Source: JBOIBN01 sp050739575 (GTDB taxonomy: Bacteria > Pseudomonadota > Gammaproteobacteria > JAKDMP01). From it: a DNA stretch of 7,512 bases. The position numbers and the translations under genes were made by a program. A model generated the notes under the pieces. It was not told the origin of the DNA. It ran no database searches and saw nothing but the letters and a program-made list of their open reading frames with translations. The stretch is taken from NCBI GenBank assembly GCA_050739575.1, contig JBOIBN010000096.1:1-7512 (forward strand), given 5' to 3'. Positions 1 through 5,646 of the stretch are shown piece by piece; position 1 is the stretch's first letter, and every line of letters starts with the position of its first letter.

Positions 1-87
1 CGTTGGTTATGGACCTATAATCACGAGCGGCCCAACATGGGCATCGGCGGGGTGACGCCCATGCAGAAGTTGGCCATGGCGGCCTAA
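1..87 (+). CDS. IS3-family transposase (OrfB/integrase core), C-terminal fragment
   Basis: Frame 1 is open from the window edge to a TAA at 85-87 and encodes about 28 residues containing YNHERPNMGIGG and VTPMQKLAMAA. In the IS3 family this is the final helix-turn segment of the DDE integrase core (rve_3 region), where a W-x-x-x-YN-x-x-RP-x-x-x-x-GG-x-TP pattern is characteristic. The catalytic DDE residues lie upstream, outside the window, so activity of the element cannot be judged. The gene is partial only because the window starts inside it; the stop codon and terminal repeat downstream look intact. Confidence 0.85.
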   Translation, partial: RWLWTYNHERPNMGIGGVTPMQKLAMAA

Positions 88-127
88 ACCCTACTTCTGG
101 CTGCCGCTAATAATGGGGGGATTACCC
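1..127 (+). mobile_element. 3' end of an IS3-family insertion sequence (partial)
   Basis: The window begins within an insertion sequence of which only the right end is present. It holds the last codons of the transposase (1-87) and about 40 bp of non-coding terminus. The stretch ctggctgccgctaataatg followed by a G-run (about 98-120) looks like the terminal inverted repeat of IS3-family elements, whose ends commonly read as a G/C-run, then AT-rich bases, then a GGCAGCCAGAAGTAGG-like tract when read inward. The exact outer boundary is uncertain, somewhere around 120-130, because neither the left end nor the target duplication is visible. The element abuts, and seems to have cut into, the downstream FG-GAP gene. 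Confidence 0.75.
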
Positions 128-2041
128 CTCCAAGCTTGCTTCACATCTACCGGGGTGCACTTCACCAATGCGGATGCAAAACCCTTCGCGCTGCGCCTTG
201 CGGCTTGGGGCCGCGGTTCTGCGCTGCACAGCGTCGCCCTTGTAAAGCCGGTGTTCGCGGACAACCGCGTAAGCTACCCGCATCGAAACGTCACTGAGTG
301 GTGGCGAGTGTTGCCGCTCGGTTTCGAGCAGGGCTTCACGATCGCCAAGCGTCCCACCGGGCACGGCGAACTGATGCTCGCGCTCGCCGCAAATAATAAA
401 GCAAACCTGCAGGATGCAGGCGCTCCCGGCGGCACGCTCGCATTCGGCCGGCTGCGCTACGGCGGCCTCGTCGTCACCGATGCCACGGACCGGATTGTGC
501 CGTCCCGTCTAACGACGAAGGACGGGCGTATCCGGATCGCGGTGGATGACGCCGACGCGCGCTACCCGCTCACCGTGGACCCGCTAGTGTGGCTGCAACA
601 GGAAGTGACCGCGGGCGACCTCCAGACCAACGCTGGCTTCTTTGGCTTCTCGGTCACGCTCGAGGGCTCGACCGCCCTCATCGGAGCGTTCGGGTCCGAC
701 ATCGCCGGCCCCAGCGCGGGCGCGGTCTTCGTGTTCACCGAGTCGCACGGCACCTGGAGTCAAACGGCCACGCTCACGGCGAGCGACGGTGGGACGGGCA
801 ACTGCAGCGGCTTCTGCTTTGGTTTCTGGGTTGCGCTATCGGGCAGCACAGCCCTCATCGGCGAGCCTTTCGCCAATGTTGGTGGCAACATTCATCAGGG
901 CGCGGCCTATGTGTTCACCGAATCGAACGGCACCTGGAGCCAGACGGCCAAGCTCACCGCGAGTGATGGCGCGACGGCCAACCAGTTCGGCCGGCAGGTC
1001 GCCCTTTCGGGCAACACCGCCCTACTCGGCGCGGCTTTCGCAACCGTCGGCGGCAACGACGAGCAGGGCGCAGCGTACGTGTTCACCAAATCGGGCGGCA
1101 CCTGGAGCCAGACGGCCAAGCTCATCGCGAGCGACGGTGCGGCGGGCGACAAGTTCGGCCGGGAACTTGCACTCCTGGACAACACCGCCCTTATCGGCGC
1201 GCCCTATGCCAACGTTGGCCGCCACTTCCATCAGGGCGCAGCCTATGTGTTCACCGAGTCGGGCGGTACCTGGAGCCAGACGGCCAAGCTCACCGCGAGC
1301 GACGGTGGGGCGAACGACCTCTTCGGCCGGCAGGACGCGCTTTCGGGCAACACCGCCCTCGTCGGCGCGGAACAAGCCACCGTCGGCAGCAACCAATTCC
1401 AGGGCGCAGCCTATATGTTCACCAAGTCGCGCGGCACCTGGAACCAGACGGCCAAGCTCACCGCGAGCGACGGCGCGGCGGGCGACTACTTCGGCCGGGA
1501 GGTCGCGATTTCGGGCAACACCGCCCTGGTCGGCGCGCCTTTTGCCACCGTCGGCGGCAACACCGCTCAAGGCGCAGCCTATGTGTTCACCGAGTCGGAC
1601 AACGCCTGGAACCAGACGGCCAAGCTCACCGCGAACGACGGCGCGGTAAGCGACCAATTCAGCCGGTCGGTTGCACTCGTCGGCAGCACTGCCATCGTCG
1701 GCGCGCCTTTCGTCGACGTCGGCGGCTACGCCGATCAGGGCGCAGCCTATTTCTTCGCGGTGAGCTGCCCGCGGGGCTACAGCGAACATGCCGGCGCACT
1801 AAACGCCGGCGGTCTCTATAACTCGCCGCTTTACCAGGCGCCGGCCGGACTCGAGAGCGGCATCCTCGGCGGACCGGCGGGTTTTCAACTCTATGCCCGA
1901 TACTCGAACGGCAGCCACCAGCAAATCTACCGCATTCCCGGCAACGAAATTCATAAACGCGGACACGCCGGAACCTACAGCTGGGGCGTGAAAGCGGGAA
2001 GCACCGGCGGCGATTACGTGCTGTGCATCCTGCATCCGTGA
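113..2041 (+). CDS. FG-GAP_2 beta-propeller repeat protein, 5' end truncated by IS
   Basis: Probable exported surface or adhesion-type protein; its ligand is unknown. Residues about 8-155 resemble the N-terminal domain that precedes the repeats in such proteins (TSTGVHF, then a TEWW block, then RYPLTVDPL at its end). Seven blades follow from residue 177, each starting FG-x-x-VALSG-x-TALIGAP, continuing QGAAYVFTES and ending TWSQTAKLTASDG. This is the FG-GAP_2 pattern without the calcium-binding DxDxDG loop of classical FG-GAP repeats. Blades 2 to 6 are exactly 56 residues. Residues about 555-642 form a separate beta-rich C-terminal region, possibly like pre-peptidase C-terminal domains. The ATG at 113 lies within the IS terminal repeat, has no Shine-Dalgarno and gives no signal peptide, although the family is normally secreted. 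The native start was therefore probably lost; a pseudogene or an IS-driven fusion are both possible. A strong terminator follows. Confidence 0.75.
   Translation: MGGLPLQACFTSTGVHFTNADAKPFALRLAAWGRGSALHSVALVKPVFADNRVSYPHRNVTEWWRVLPLGFEQGFTIAKRPTGHGELMLALAANNKANLQDAGAPGGTLAFGRLRYGGLVVTDATDRIVPSRLTTKDGRIRIAVDDADARYPLTVDPLVWLQQEVTAGDLQTNAGFFGFSVTLEGSTALIGAFGSDIAGPSAGAVFVFTESHGTWSQTATLTASDGGTGNCSGFCFGFWVALSGSTALIGEPFANVGGNIHQGAAYVFTESNGTWSQTAKLTASDGATANQFGRQVALSGNTALLGAAFATVGGNDEQGAAYVFTKSGGTWSQTAKLIASDGAAGDKFGRELALLDNTALIGAPYANVGRHFHQGAAYVFTESGGTWSQTAKLTASDGGANDLFGRQDALSGNTALVGAEQATVGSNQFQGAAYMFTKSRGTWNQTAKLTASDGAAGDYFGREVAISGNTALVGAPFATVGGNTAQGAAYVFTESDNAWNQTAKLTANDGAVSDQFSRSVALVGSTAIVGAPFVDVGGYADQGAAYFFAVSCPRGYSEHAGALNAGGLYNSPLYQAPAGLESGILGGPAGFQLYARYSNGSHQQIYRIPGNEIHKRGHAGTYSWGVKAGSTGGDYVLCILHP
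641..1825 (+). repeat. Seven tandem FG-GAP_2 blade repeats, 168-bp period
   Basis: Blade starts (the Phe codon of FG) lie at 641, 818, 986, 1154, 1322, 1490 and 1658. The spacing is 177 bp once and then exactly 168 bp five times. The second half of each unit, encoding TWSQTAKLTASDG, is nearly identical at the DNA level across units 2 to 6, while the first half, encoding the ATVGGN loop, varies. The last unit ends in divergent sequence. Seven units fit one closed seven-bladed propeller. Confidence 0.85.
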
Positions 2042-2078
2042 ACGAGCGCAGAAGCGCCTACGCTTCGCATTGACATCG

Positions 2079-2112
2079 AAAGGCCCCGCGGCAAACCCGC
2101 GGGGCCTTTTTT
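2079..2112 (+). terminator. Rho-independent terminator of the FG-GAP gene
   Basis: A perfect 10-bp GC stem, GGCCCCGCGG (2082-2091) pairing with CCGCGGGGCC (2097-2106), has a 5-nt loop and is followed by six T. The A residues at 2079-2081 extend the stem and could serve the opposite strand. It begins about 38 bp after the FG-GAP stop codon. Confidence 0.93.
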
Positions 2113-2142
2113 CTATATGTGCGAAACGGGGAAAGGGCTTCG

Positions 2143-2171
2143 TTGCGGGCGGGGAAATTTTGTGCGATATT
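2143..2171 (+). promoter_or_regulatory. Candidate sigma70 promoter for the OB-fold gene
   Basis: TTGCGG (2143-2148) and GATATT (2166-2171) are separated by 17 bp, between the upstream terminator and the OB-fold gene. Transcription would start near 2178, giving a short leader of about 28 nt. The two boxes match the consensus only moderately. Confidence 0.4.
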
Positions 2172-2205
2172 TTGATCCGCCGTCAGGTGGATTGAGGAGA
2201 TTCCG

Positions 2206-2649
2206 ATGCGGAAGGTTCTCGTTCTCGGGGGTATCGTTCTCGCGATCTTTGTTGCGGGTCGGCACTTCGACTGGCCCTGGGCCGACCCCGCAACTTACTT
2301 CGCCCACGGCGCCCATATCGCCAGAAACGGCGGCATACCAAGCGACGCCCTCACGCCGGAGCAAGCTGCCCAGAACGTCGGCCGACGCGCGACCGTGTGC
2401 GGCATCGCCGCGAACGTTTACTTCGCCGAAAACAGTTACGGTCAACCCACGTTCATCGATTTCGGCGCGCCCCACCCCAACGAAGATTTCACGGTCGTGA
2501 TCTTCGGCGACGACCGTGCAAATTTCAAACCGTCGCCAGAATCCTGGATGGGACATAAAATCTGCGTCTCCGGACGGATCAAGTCCTACCACGGCAGCCC
2601 CGAAATTATCGCCTCCGGCCCCGGCCAGATCCAGCTATCTCACAACTGA
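2206..2649 (+). CDS. Exported or membrane-anchored OB-fold protein
   Basis: A 147-residue protein. Residues 1-20 (MRK then a hydrophobic VLVLGGIVLAIFVAG run) form a signal anchor or signal peptide without a clear cleavage site. Residues about 50-144 look like a compact OB-fold of the nucleic-acid-binding-like superfamily: TPEQAAQNVGRRATVCG, then TFIDFG, then FTVVIFGDD, then GHKICVSGRI, then YHGSPEII. This order matches the five-stranded barrel of small OB proteins that usually occur as exported single-domain proteins of unknown ligand. Cys65 and Cys120 sit in adjacent predicted strands and could pair if the domain is periplasmic. The start is supported by GAGGAGA at 2194-2200, five bases before ATG. 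The gene stands alone, between a terminator upstream and a convergent gene downstream (38-bp gap). A true nucleic acid ligand is not implied. Confidence 0.72.
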   Translation: MRKVLVLGGIVLAIFVAGRHFDWPWADPATYFAHGAHIARNGGIPSDALTPEQAAQNVGRRATVCGIAANVYFAENSYGQPTFIDFGAPHPNEDFTVVIFGDDRANFKPSPESWMGHKICVSGRIKSYHGSPEIIASGPGQIQLSHN

Positions 2650-2687
2650 CGCATTAAAACTTAACGTCCTCGTTTTTTCGACTTGAA

Positions 2688-3617
2688 TCAGGCCGAAAGC
2701 TGCCGGGTATTGGTAACCAGACTAACCAACGGCTCGGGATTCGGCGCGACCCGATTCGCCTCGGCGATAGCTTCGGCGGCGATCTTGTCCAGGTACTCCT
2801 CCGCCGCAGGCAATGCAGCGCTAACCTTCGCGAGCAGAATCTCCATCGCCTCTCGCGACGGGTTTCGAAAATACGTCGCAACGCGGGGATCGCGGATCGC
2901 GATCGCAGCCGGCAAAGTCAGAATGCCGTCACGCAGATCCTGATCGCCGCCGCCACCCAGCGCGACGGCGCCCCGCATGTCGCCCACGTCATCGCAACCG
3001 TGGTACAGAGTGCCTAGGAGACGGCCGTAGTGGCGCAGCCTTTCGTCTCCGGTTCCGAGACAGGCGCAAGCCTCGAACATCGAACCCGTGTCCTCTCCCG
3101 CGATGTAACGCCAGTCCTCCACTCCAAGCGGCTCTCTGCGCACGCGCCATTGCAGAGACTCCGCCAGCGCGAGGCGCTTGAACAACTCAGCCAGGCGCTC
3201 GATCTCGAAACCGTTATCGCGGCACAACTCGAACGCCTCGGCCGTGATGTAGCCGGATGCCATGAGCGCCGGAAGCATGCCGAACCGGCAATGCAATGTC
3301 AGTACGCCGCGCCGATGGCGCGACCGATCCAGGATGTCGTCGATGATCAACGATACGTTGTGGGCCATCTCTATCGCCACGGCCGCGCGTACCGTCGTTT
3401 CAGGTACCGATTCCGGCGACATCGCCTGGCGGCATGCGAATACCGTGACCGGTCGGAAGTATTTGGAGCTGCCGAGAAACTGCCAGTTCAGAAGCGGCTT
3501 AATTTCCGCATCGCTTCGATCAATCCACCGCCGCAGGAAGCGCTCGAGTTGTACGAGTTCTTCTTGATAGCCTTCGGCACGGTGAAGGCTGGCGGCTTCG
3601 ACTGCAGCTTCAGTCAT
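2688..3617 (-). CDS. Polyprenyl (trans-isoprenyl) diphosphate synthase family protein
   Basis: At 309 residues this has the usual family length and an all-helical fold. Visible motifs: KYFRP at 52-56 (the GKxxRP region that binds isopentenyl diphosphate), the first aspartate-rich motif DDILD at 93-97 with RHRRG at 100-104, and the second, DDVGD, at 209-213. The family condenses isopentenyl diphosphate with allylic diphosphates using magnesium held by the two DDxxD motifs. Val88 and Ser89 before the first motif are not bulky, which would suit a chain longer than farnesyl, but product length cannot be read reliably. By eye, the KT lysine is replaced (GEDTGSMF, 174-181) and the GKxTLP lysine is Ile (GILTLP, 231-236), so activity may be altered. 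It is the second gene of the leftward unit. Its Shine-Dalgarno is poor: AGAGGG lies 15 nt before ATG, though only 6 nt before an in-frame CTG at 3624-3626. Confidence 0.88.
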   Translation of the reverse strand: MTEAAVEAASLHRAEGYQEELVQLERFLRRWIDRSDAEIKPLLNWQFLGSSKYFRPVTVFACRQAMSPESVPETTVRAAVAIEMAHNVSLIIDDILDRSRHRRGVLTLHCRFGMLPALMASGYITAEAFELCRDNGFEIERLAELFKRLALAESLQWRVRREPLGVEDWRYIAGEDTGSMFEACACLGTGDERLRHYGRLLGTLYHGCDDVGDMRGAVALGGGGDQDLRDGILTLPAAIAIRDPRVATYFRNPSREAMEILLAKVSAALPAAEEYLDKIAAEAIAEANRVAPNPEPLVSLVTNTRQLSA

Positions 3618-3644
3618 CGACGTCAGACCCGTCCCTCTTCGCTA

Positions 3645-3669
3645 CGGCGGAGCCCCCGGAACTCCGCCG
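3645..3669 (-). other. GC hairpin between the phasin-like and prenyl synthase genes
   Basis: CGGCGGAG (3645-3652) and CTCCGCCG (3662-3669) form a perfect 8-bp stem with a 9-nt loop. It lies five bases past the stop of the upstream leftward gene and 27 bp before the prenyl synthase start. No T-run follows on the minus strand, so it is not a classical Rho-independent terminator. It is better read as an mRNA-stabilising or processing element. Confidence 0.55.
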
Positions 3670-3674
3670 CGTGC

Positions 3675-4028
3675 TCAAGGCTTGGCGCGCGCGCGCCGCT
3701 TGGCGGGCTTAGCTCTTGCGGGTTTTCCGGGCTTCGATCCGCCAAGCTCGCTGATATAGCGTTCGGCAATCTTGCGCGGGAGTTCCGTCATTCGGCGCAT
3801 CGCCTCACGGTTCGCATCGGCCAGCTCGAGCAGGACCTGACCGGCATCCTGGTCGCGTGAACGAATGGCTTCCAGGGATTTGCTGGCTGCCGTCACGTAC
3901 GAGGACGTCTGCTCGATCCATTCCTGCCAGAACACGGCCGCGGCTTTCAGCGCCGCCAGTTCGATCTCGACAACGTCAATCAGCACCTCGCGCACGTCGT
4001 CGGCCTGGCTGTTTGCATCTTTCCCCAT
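3675..4028 (-). CDS. Small helical, phasin-like protein with basic C-terminal tail
   Basis: A 117-residue protein with no signal peptide. Residues about 8-90 are predicted to be almost entirely amphipathic helix, rich in Ala, Glu and Leu and with aromatics at FWQEW (33-37). Residues 95-117 form a disordered basic tail of Lys, Arg, Ala and Pro (GSKPGKPARAKPAKRRARAKP region). This architecture, a short helical coat protein plus a basic AKP-type tail, is seen in phasins and related polyhydroxyalkanoate granule proteins, some of which bind DNA through such tails. I do not recognise a specific family motif, so the assignment rests on architecture. The start is well supported by AGGAGGA on the minus strand, seven bases before ATG. 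It is the first gene of the leftward unit, upstream of the prenyl synthase. Confidence 0.7.
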   Translation of the reverse strand: MGKDANSQADDVREVLIDVVEIELAALKAAAVFWQEWIEQTSSYVTAASKSLEAIRSRDQDAGQVLLELADANREAMRRMTELPRKIAERYISELGGSKPGKPARAKPAKRRARAKP

Positions 4029-4035
4029 GGCATGT

Positions 4036-4042
4036 TCCTCCT
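4036..4042 (-). promoter_or_regulatory. Strong Shine-Dalgarno of the phasin-like gene
   Basis: The plus strand reads TCCTCCT, so the mRNA carries AGGAGGA seven bases before the ATG at 4028. Another ATG lies five bases upstream, only two bases after the Shine-Dalgarno, which is too close, so 4028 is the preferred start. Confidence 0.8.
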
Positions 4043-4132
4043 GAAGGGAACCGCAGGGCGAAGCGCTGATGGCATTCAGCGGTTACGAGCCCCCGATTAC
4101 CACTGCTTTTTAACGCTGCTTCGACGCCCCGC

Positions 4133-4161
4133 ATTATACAAAACGCCGTCACATCCGACTG
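4133..4161 (-). promoter_or_regulatory. Candidate promoter for the leftward unit
   Basis: On the minus strand a perfect TATAAT -10 box occupies 4138 down to 4133. The -35 region near 4156-4161 is a poor match to TTGACA, so an activator may be needed. Transcription would start near 4126, leaving a leader of about 98 nt that includes the CGCTGA/TCAGCG hairpin. Confidence 0.45.
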
Positions 4162-4345
4162 CACTCGGTTGCGGATCCGGCGGTCGCTCCAATGGACAGC
4201 CGGGCCGGGTCCGGGACTGGCGCCTCACCAGGCCGCCGGCGGGTTCCCGGGCGGCTAACACCCTCCCGCAGGCATTCTCCGGAATCGGCGGAGTCTCGAG
4301 CGCCTCGGCAGCGGGGAAGCCCGTTGGTCCGGGGTACCGAATTGA

Positions 4346-4374
4346 TTGACTTCCCGTTGCGGTTTAGCTATATT
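4346..4374 (+). promoter_or_regulatory. Sigma70 promoter of the rightward operon
   Basis: TTGACT (4346-4351) and TATATT (4369-4374) are each one base from consensus and 17 bp apart, the ideal spacing. The start site would fall near 4381, giving a leader of about 73 nt before the ATG at 4454. The region around the boxes is clearly more AT-rich than its flanks. Confidence 0.75.
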
Positions 4375-4453
4375 CGCGGTGGACCGTGGCGCACTGTTCT
4401 ATTACTGGAATTCTCTACCTTCAACGGCATCCTGACGGTCCCAGAGGATATCT

Positions 4454-4906
4454 ATGAGTGTAAGCGTCCCCCAACCGTTCGAAACCGATATCAGCGGACA
4501 GATGACGACCGTTCTCGCGGGCTCCATCGGCAGCATGGGCCCGGTGACCATTGACGGAATTCCGGACACCTACCACATCGACGTCGACAATCTTCCCAAG
4601 ATCCAGCTTGGCGTCGACGCCGTCCATATCAACGTCGACAGCCTTCCCAAGATCCAGCTCGGCGTCGATCCCATGACGGTGAACATGAACATCGCCGTCA
4701 CGGAAATCCCCAACACGCGGGTCCATTTCCCCGCCGACTTCAGCGTCGGGCTGTCGCTGTTCGGAATGGAACTGCTGTGCGTGCGTTTATGCGGCGAGGC
4801 CCAGATGATCAACGAACCCTACCGACCGAATCCCTGCGAGGTGTGCACCCCGCCGCTCGAAAGGCAACCGGTGCGCGCCCCAATTGACGTGAAGGCCAAC
4901 GGCTAA
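4454..4906 (+). CDS. LPKIQLGVD tandem-repeat protein with four cysteines
   Basis: A 150-residue protein of unknown function with no signal peptide, first gene of the rightward operon. AGAGGA at 4443-4448 precedes the ATG by five bases. Residues 41-57 and 58-74 are two nearly identical 17-residue units, each H-I-x-V-D-x-LPKIQLGVD plus two residues. Degenerate copies seem to flank them (VTIDGIP at 31-37; TVNMNIAVTEIP at 75-86). The alternating hydrophobic/polar pattern with a Pro turn suggests stacked short beta strands, such as a small beta-solenoid or an edge-to-edge sheet. Residues 92-118 (FPADFSVGLSLFGMELL onward) are hydrophobic. Cys109, Cys113, Cys128 and Cys131 form a CxxxC plus CxxC set that could bind a metal or crosslink. 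Its position at the head of an operon of Ig-like proteins suggests a structural role, but no function can be assigned. Confidence 0.72.
   Translation: MSVSVPQPFETDISGQMTTVLAGSIGSMGPVTIDGIPDTYHIDVDNLPKIQLGVDAVHINVDSLPKIQLGVDPMTVNMNIAVTEIPNTRVHFPADFSVGLSLFGMELLCVRLCGEAQMINEPYRPNPCEVCTPPLERQPVRAPIDVKANG
4574..4675 (+). repeat. Two 51-bp in-frame tandem repeats
   Basis: Units 4574-4624 and 4625-4675 are 51 bp each and differ at only a few positions, mostly within the HI(D/N)VD(N/S) part and at third bases. The core encoding LPKIQLGVD is retained exactly at the protein level. The differences at synonymous sites suggest the duplication is not very recent and the protein sequence has been conserved. 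Confidence 0.85.
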
Positions 4907-4916
4907 CGCCGGATCT

Positions 4917-4935
4917 CGCATCGCCATCGGATGCG
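4917..4935 (+). promoter_or_regulatory. Small hairpin touching the Shine-Dalgarno of the second operon gene
   Basis: CGCATC (4917-4922) pairs with GATGCG (4930-4935), with a 7-nt loop. The last G of the stem is the first G of the GGAGGA Shine-Dalgarno (4935-4940), so the fold could modestly affect initiation at 4945. Confidence 0.3.
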
Positions 4936-4944
4936 GAGGACAAG

Positions 4945-5646
4945 ATGAAAGAGCCGATGAAAGCGCATGGCAAACCCCACAGCCTGGAGTACGTGATTCC
5001 GCAACCCCTGCGGCAGGGCGTCGCGGCATTCGCCTCCTTTAAGGACAAGCGCGGGGAAATCGTGCCGATCGTGTTCGCCAAGCCGTTCGGCCGCGATGCG
5101 ACGCGGGTAAGGTTGAAGTTCCCGCCCGACACGCCGCCCGGTTCGTATAGCGGAACGGTCAGGATCGGCGATGCAACGCATGCCGCAACCGTCGAAGTCA
5201 CCGGCGAGGCGCGTGTCAGAATCAGCCCGAGCAGCGTCCGGCTGTCCGGCACGTCCGGGCAGCGATTCAGGGTCGAGTTATCCGCGGTGAACGAAGGCAA
5301 CGCCGCCTGCCGCATCGAAACCGCATACGGGGTCGGCCTGTTTGCGGAGGGCGGGGTCGAAGACGCCTTGGGCGCCGCGTACCGCAAGTCGGAGCACGGC
5401 GGCCAGGAACGGGTGGCCATTCTCGCCGACAAGCTCGCAAGTGCGCACGGCGGGCTCATGCGCGTGCAGATCGAGGACGGTGCGGGAGATCTGGCGCCGA
5501 ACGAAGTGCGAACGCTGTGCGCGAACGTCAGACTTCCCGACAATCTCAAGCCGGGCCGGCTTTATACCGGCGCATTGAAAATACTGAACGCGCAATGCGA
5601 ATTCCGCATCGACGTGCCGGATTCGACCGGCGAGGAGAAACAATGA
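4945..5646 (+). CDS. Protein with two Ig-like beta-sandwich regions, unknown function
   Basis: A 233-residue protein with no signal peptide or membrane segment. GGAGGA at 4935-4940, four bases before ATG, supports the start. Residues about 36-88 hold one beta-sandwich half: RVRLKFPPDTPPGSYSG, then TVRIG and AATVEVTG. Residues about 90-226 hold a longer unit from RISPSSVRLSG, through a strand pair with VELSAVNEGN, to LKPGRLYTGALKI and FRIDVP. The P-x-S-x-x-L start and the (L/P)xPGxxYxGxxxI hairpin are typical of Ig-like domains of the NEW3/ASPM-type group and recur in the next two proteins. An insertion at about 135-170 (GVEDALGAAYRKSEHGG region) is predicted helical or loop. Its stop overlaps the start of the next gene (ATGA at 5643-5646), so the two are probably translationally coupled. 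A binding or structural role is inferred from the fold. Confidence 0.72.
   Translation: MKEPMKAHGKPHSLEYVIPQPLRQGVAAFASFKDKRGEIVPIVFAKPFGRDATRVRLKFPPDTPPGSYSGTVRIGDATHAATVEVTGEARVRISPSSVRLSGTSGQRFRVELSAVNEGNAACRIETAYGVGLFAEGGVEDALGAAYRKSEHGGQERVAILADKLASAHGGLMRVQIEDGAGDLAPNEVRTLCANVRLPDNLKPGRLYTGALKILNAQCEFRIDVPDSTGEEKQ
5632..5638 (+). promoter_or_regulatory. Shine-Dalgarno that fixes the start of the third operon gene
   Basis: GAGGAGA lies four bases before the ATG at 5643 and within the last codons of the upstream gene. The same frame is open back to an ATG at 5517, but that would overlap the preceding gene by 130 bp and lacks a comparable site. Confidence 0.85.

Larger units (their letters stand above)
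4029..4453. promoter_or_regulatory. Divergent intergenic control region
   Basis: This 425-bp gap separates the leftward phasin-like/prenyl synthase unit from the rightward four-gene operon. It contains a candidate promoter for each direction (4133-4161 minus, 4346-4374 plus). It also contains a 6-bp hairpin CGCTGA/TCAGCG (4064-4069 with 4076-4081) in the leader of the leftward transcript and a 5-bp inverted repeat CTCCG/CGGAG (4277-4281 with 4289-4293). The middle, about 4165-4340, is GC-rich with no convincing gene. Confidence 0.6.

Noticed and set aside
642..1789. Long open frames on both strands across the FG-GAP repeats (642-1649 plus, 1022-1789 minus)
   Set aside because: The repeat period of 168 bp is a multiple of three, so a frame free of stops in one unit stays open through all units. 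The translations are Arg/Ser- or Ala/Arg-rich low-complexity shadows.
2661..2680. AACG-TCCT-CGTT followed by six T between the convergent genes
   Set aside because: The stem is only 4 bp and AT-poor pairing beyond it is absent, too weak to call a terminator.
3030..3860. A 276-codon plus-strand frame opposite the prenyl synthase and phasin-like genes
   Set aside because: It is antisense to two genes with recognisable features, has no Shine-Dalgarno and gives an Arg-rich product with no motif.
4032..4554. Plus-strand frames in the divergent intergenic region (4032-4349 and 4192-4554)
   Set aside because: They lack ribosome binding sites, run across the promoter candidate, and one overlaps the start of the repeat protein gene. 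Composition is Arg/Gly/Pro-rich as expected from GC-rich non-coding DNA.
4809..5549. A 246-codon minus-strand frame opposite the second operon gene
   Set aside because: It is antisense to a well-placed operon gene and shows no family motif.
5517..5642. N-terminal extension of the third operon gene to an ATG at 5517
   Set aside because: It would overlap the preceding gene by 130 bp, lacks a Shine-Dalgarno, and the ATG at 5643 has an excellent one with an ATGA overlap.
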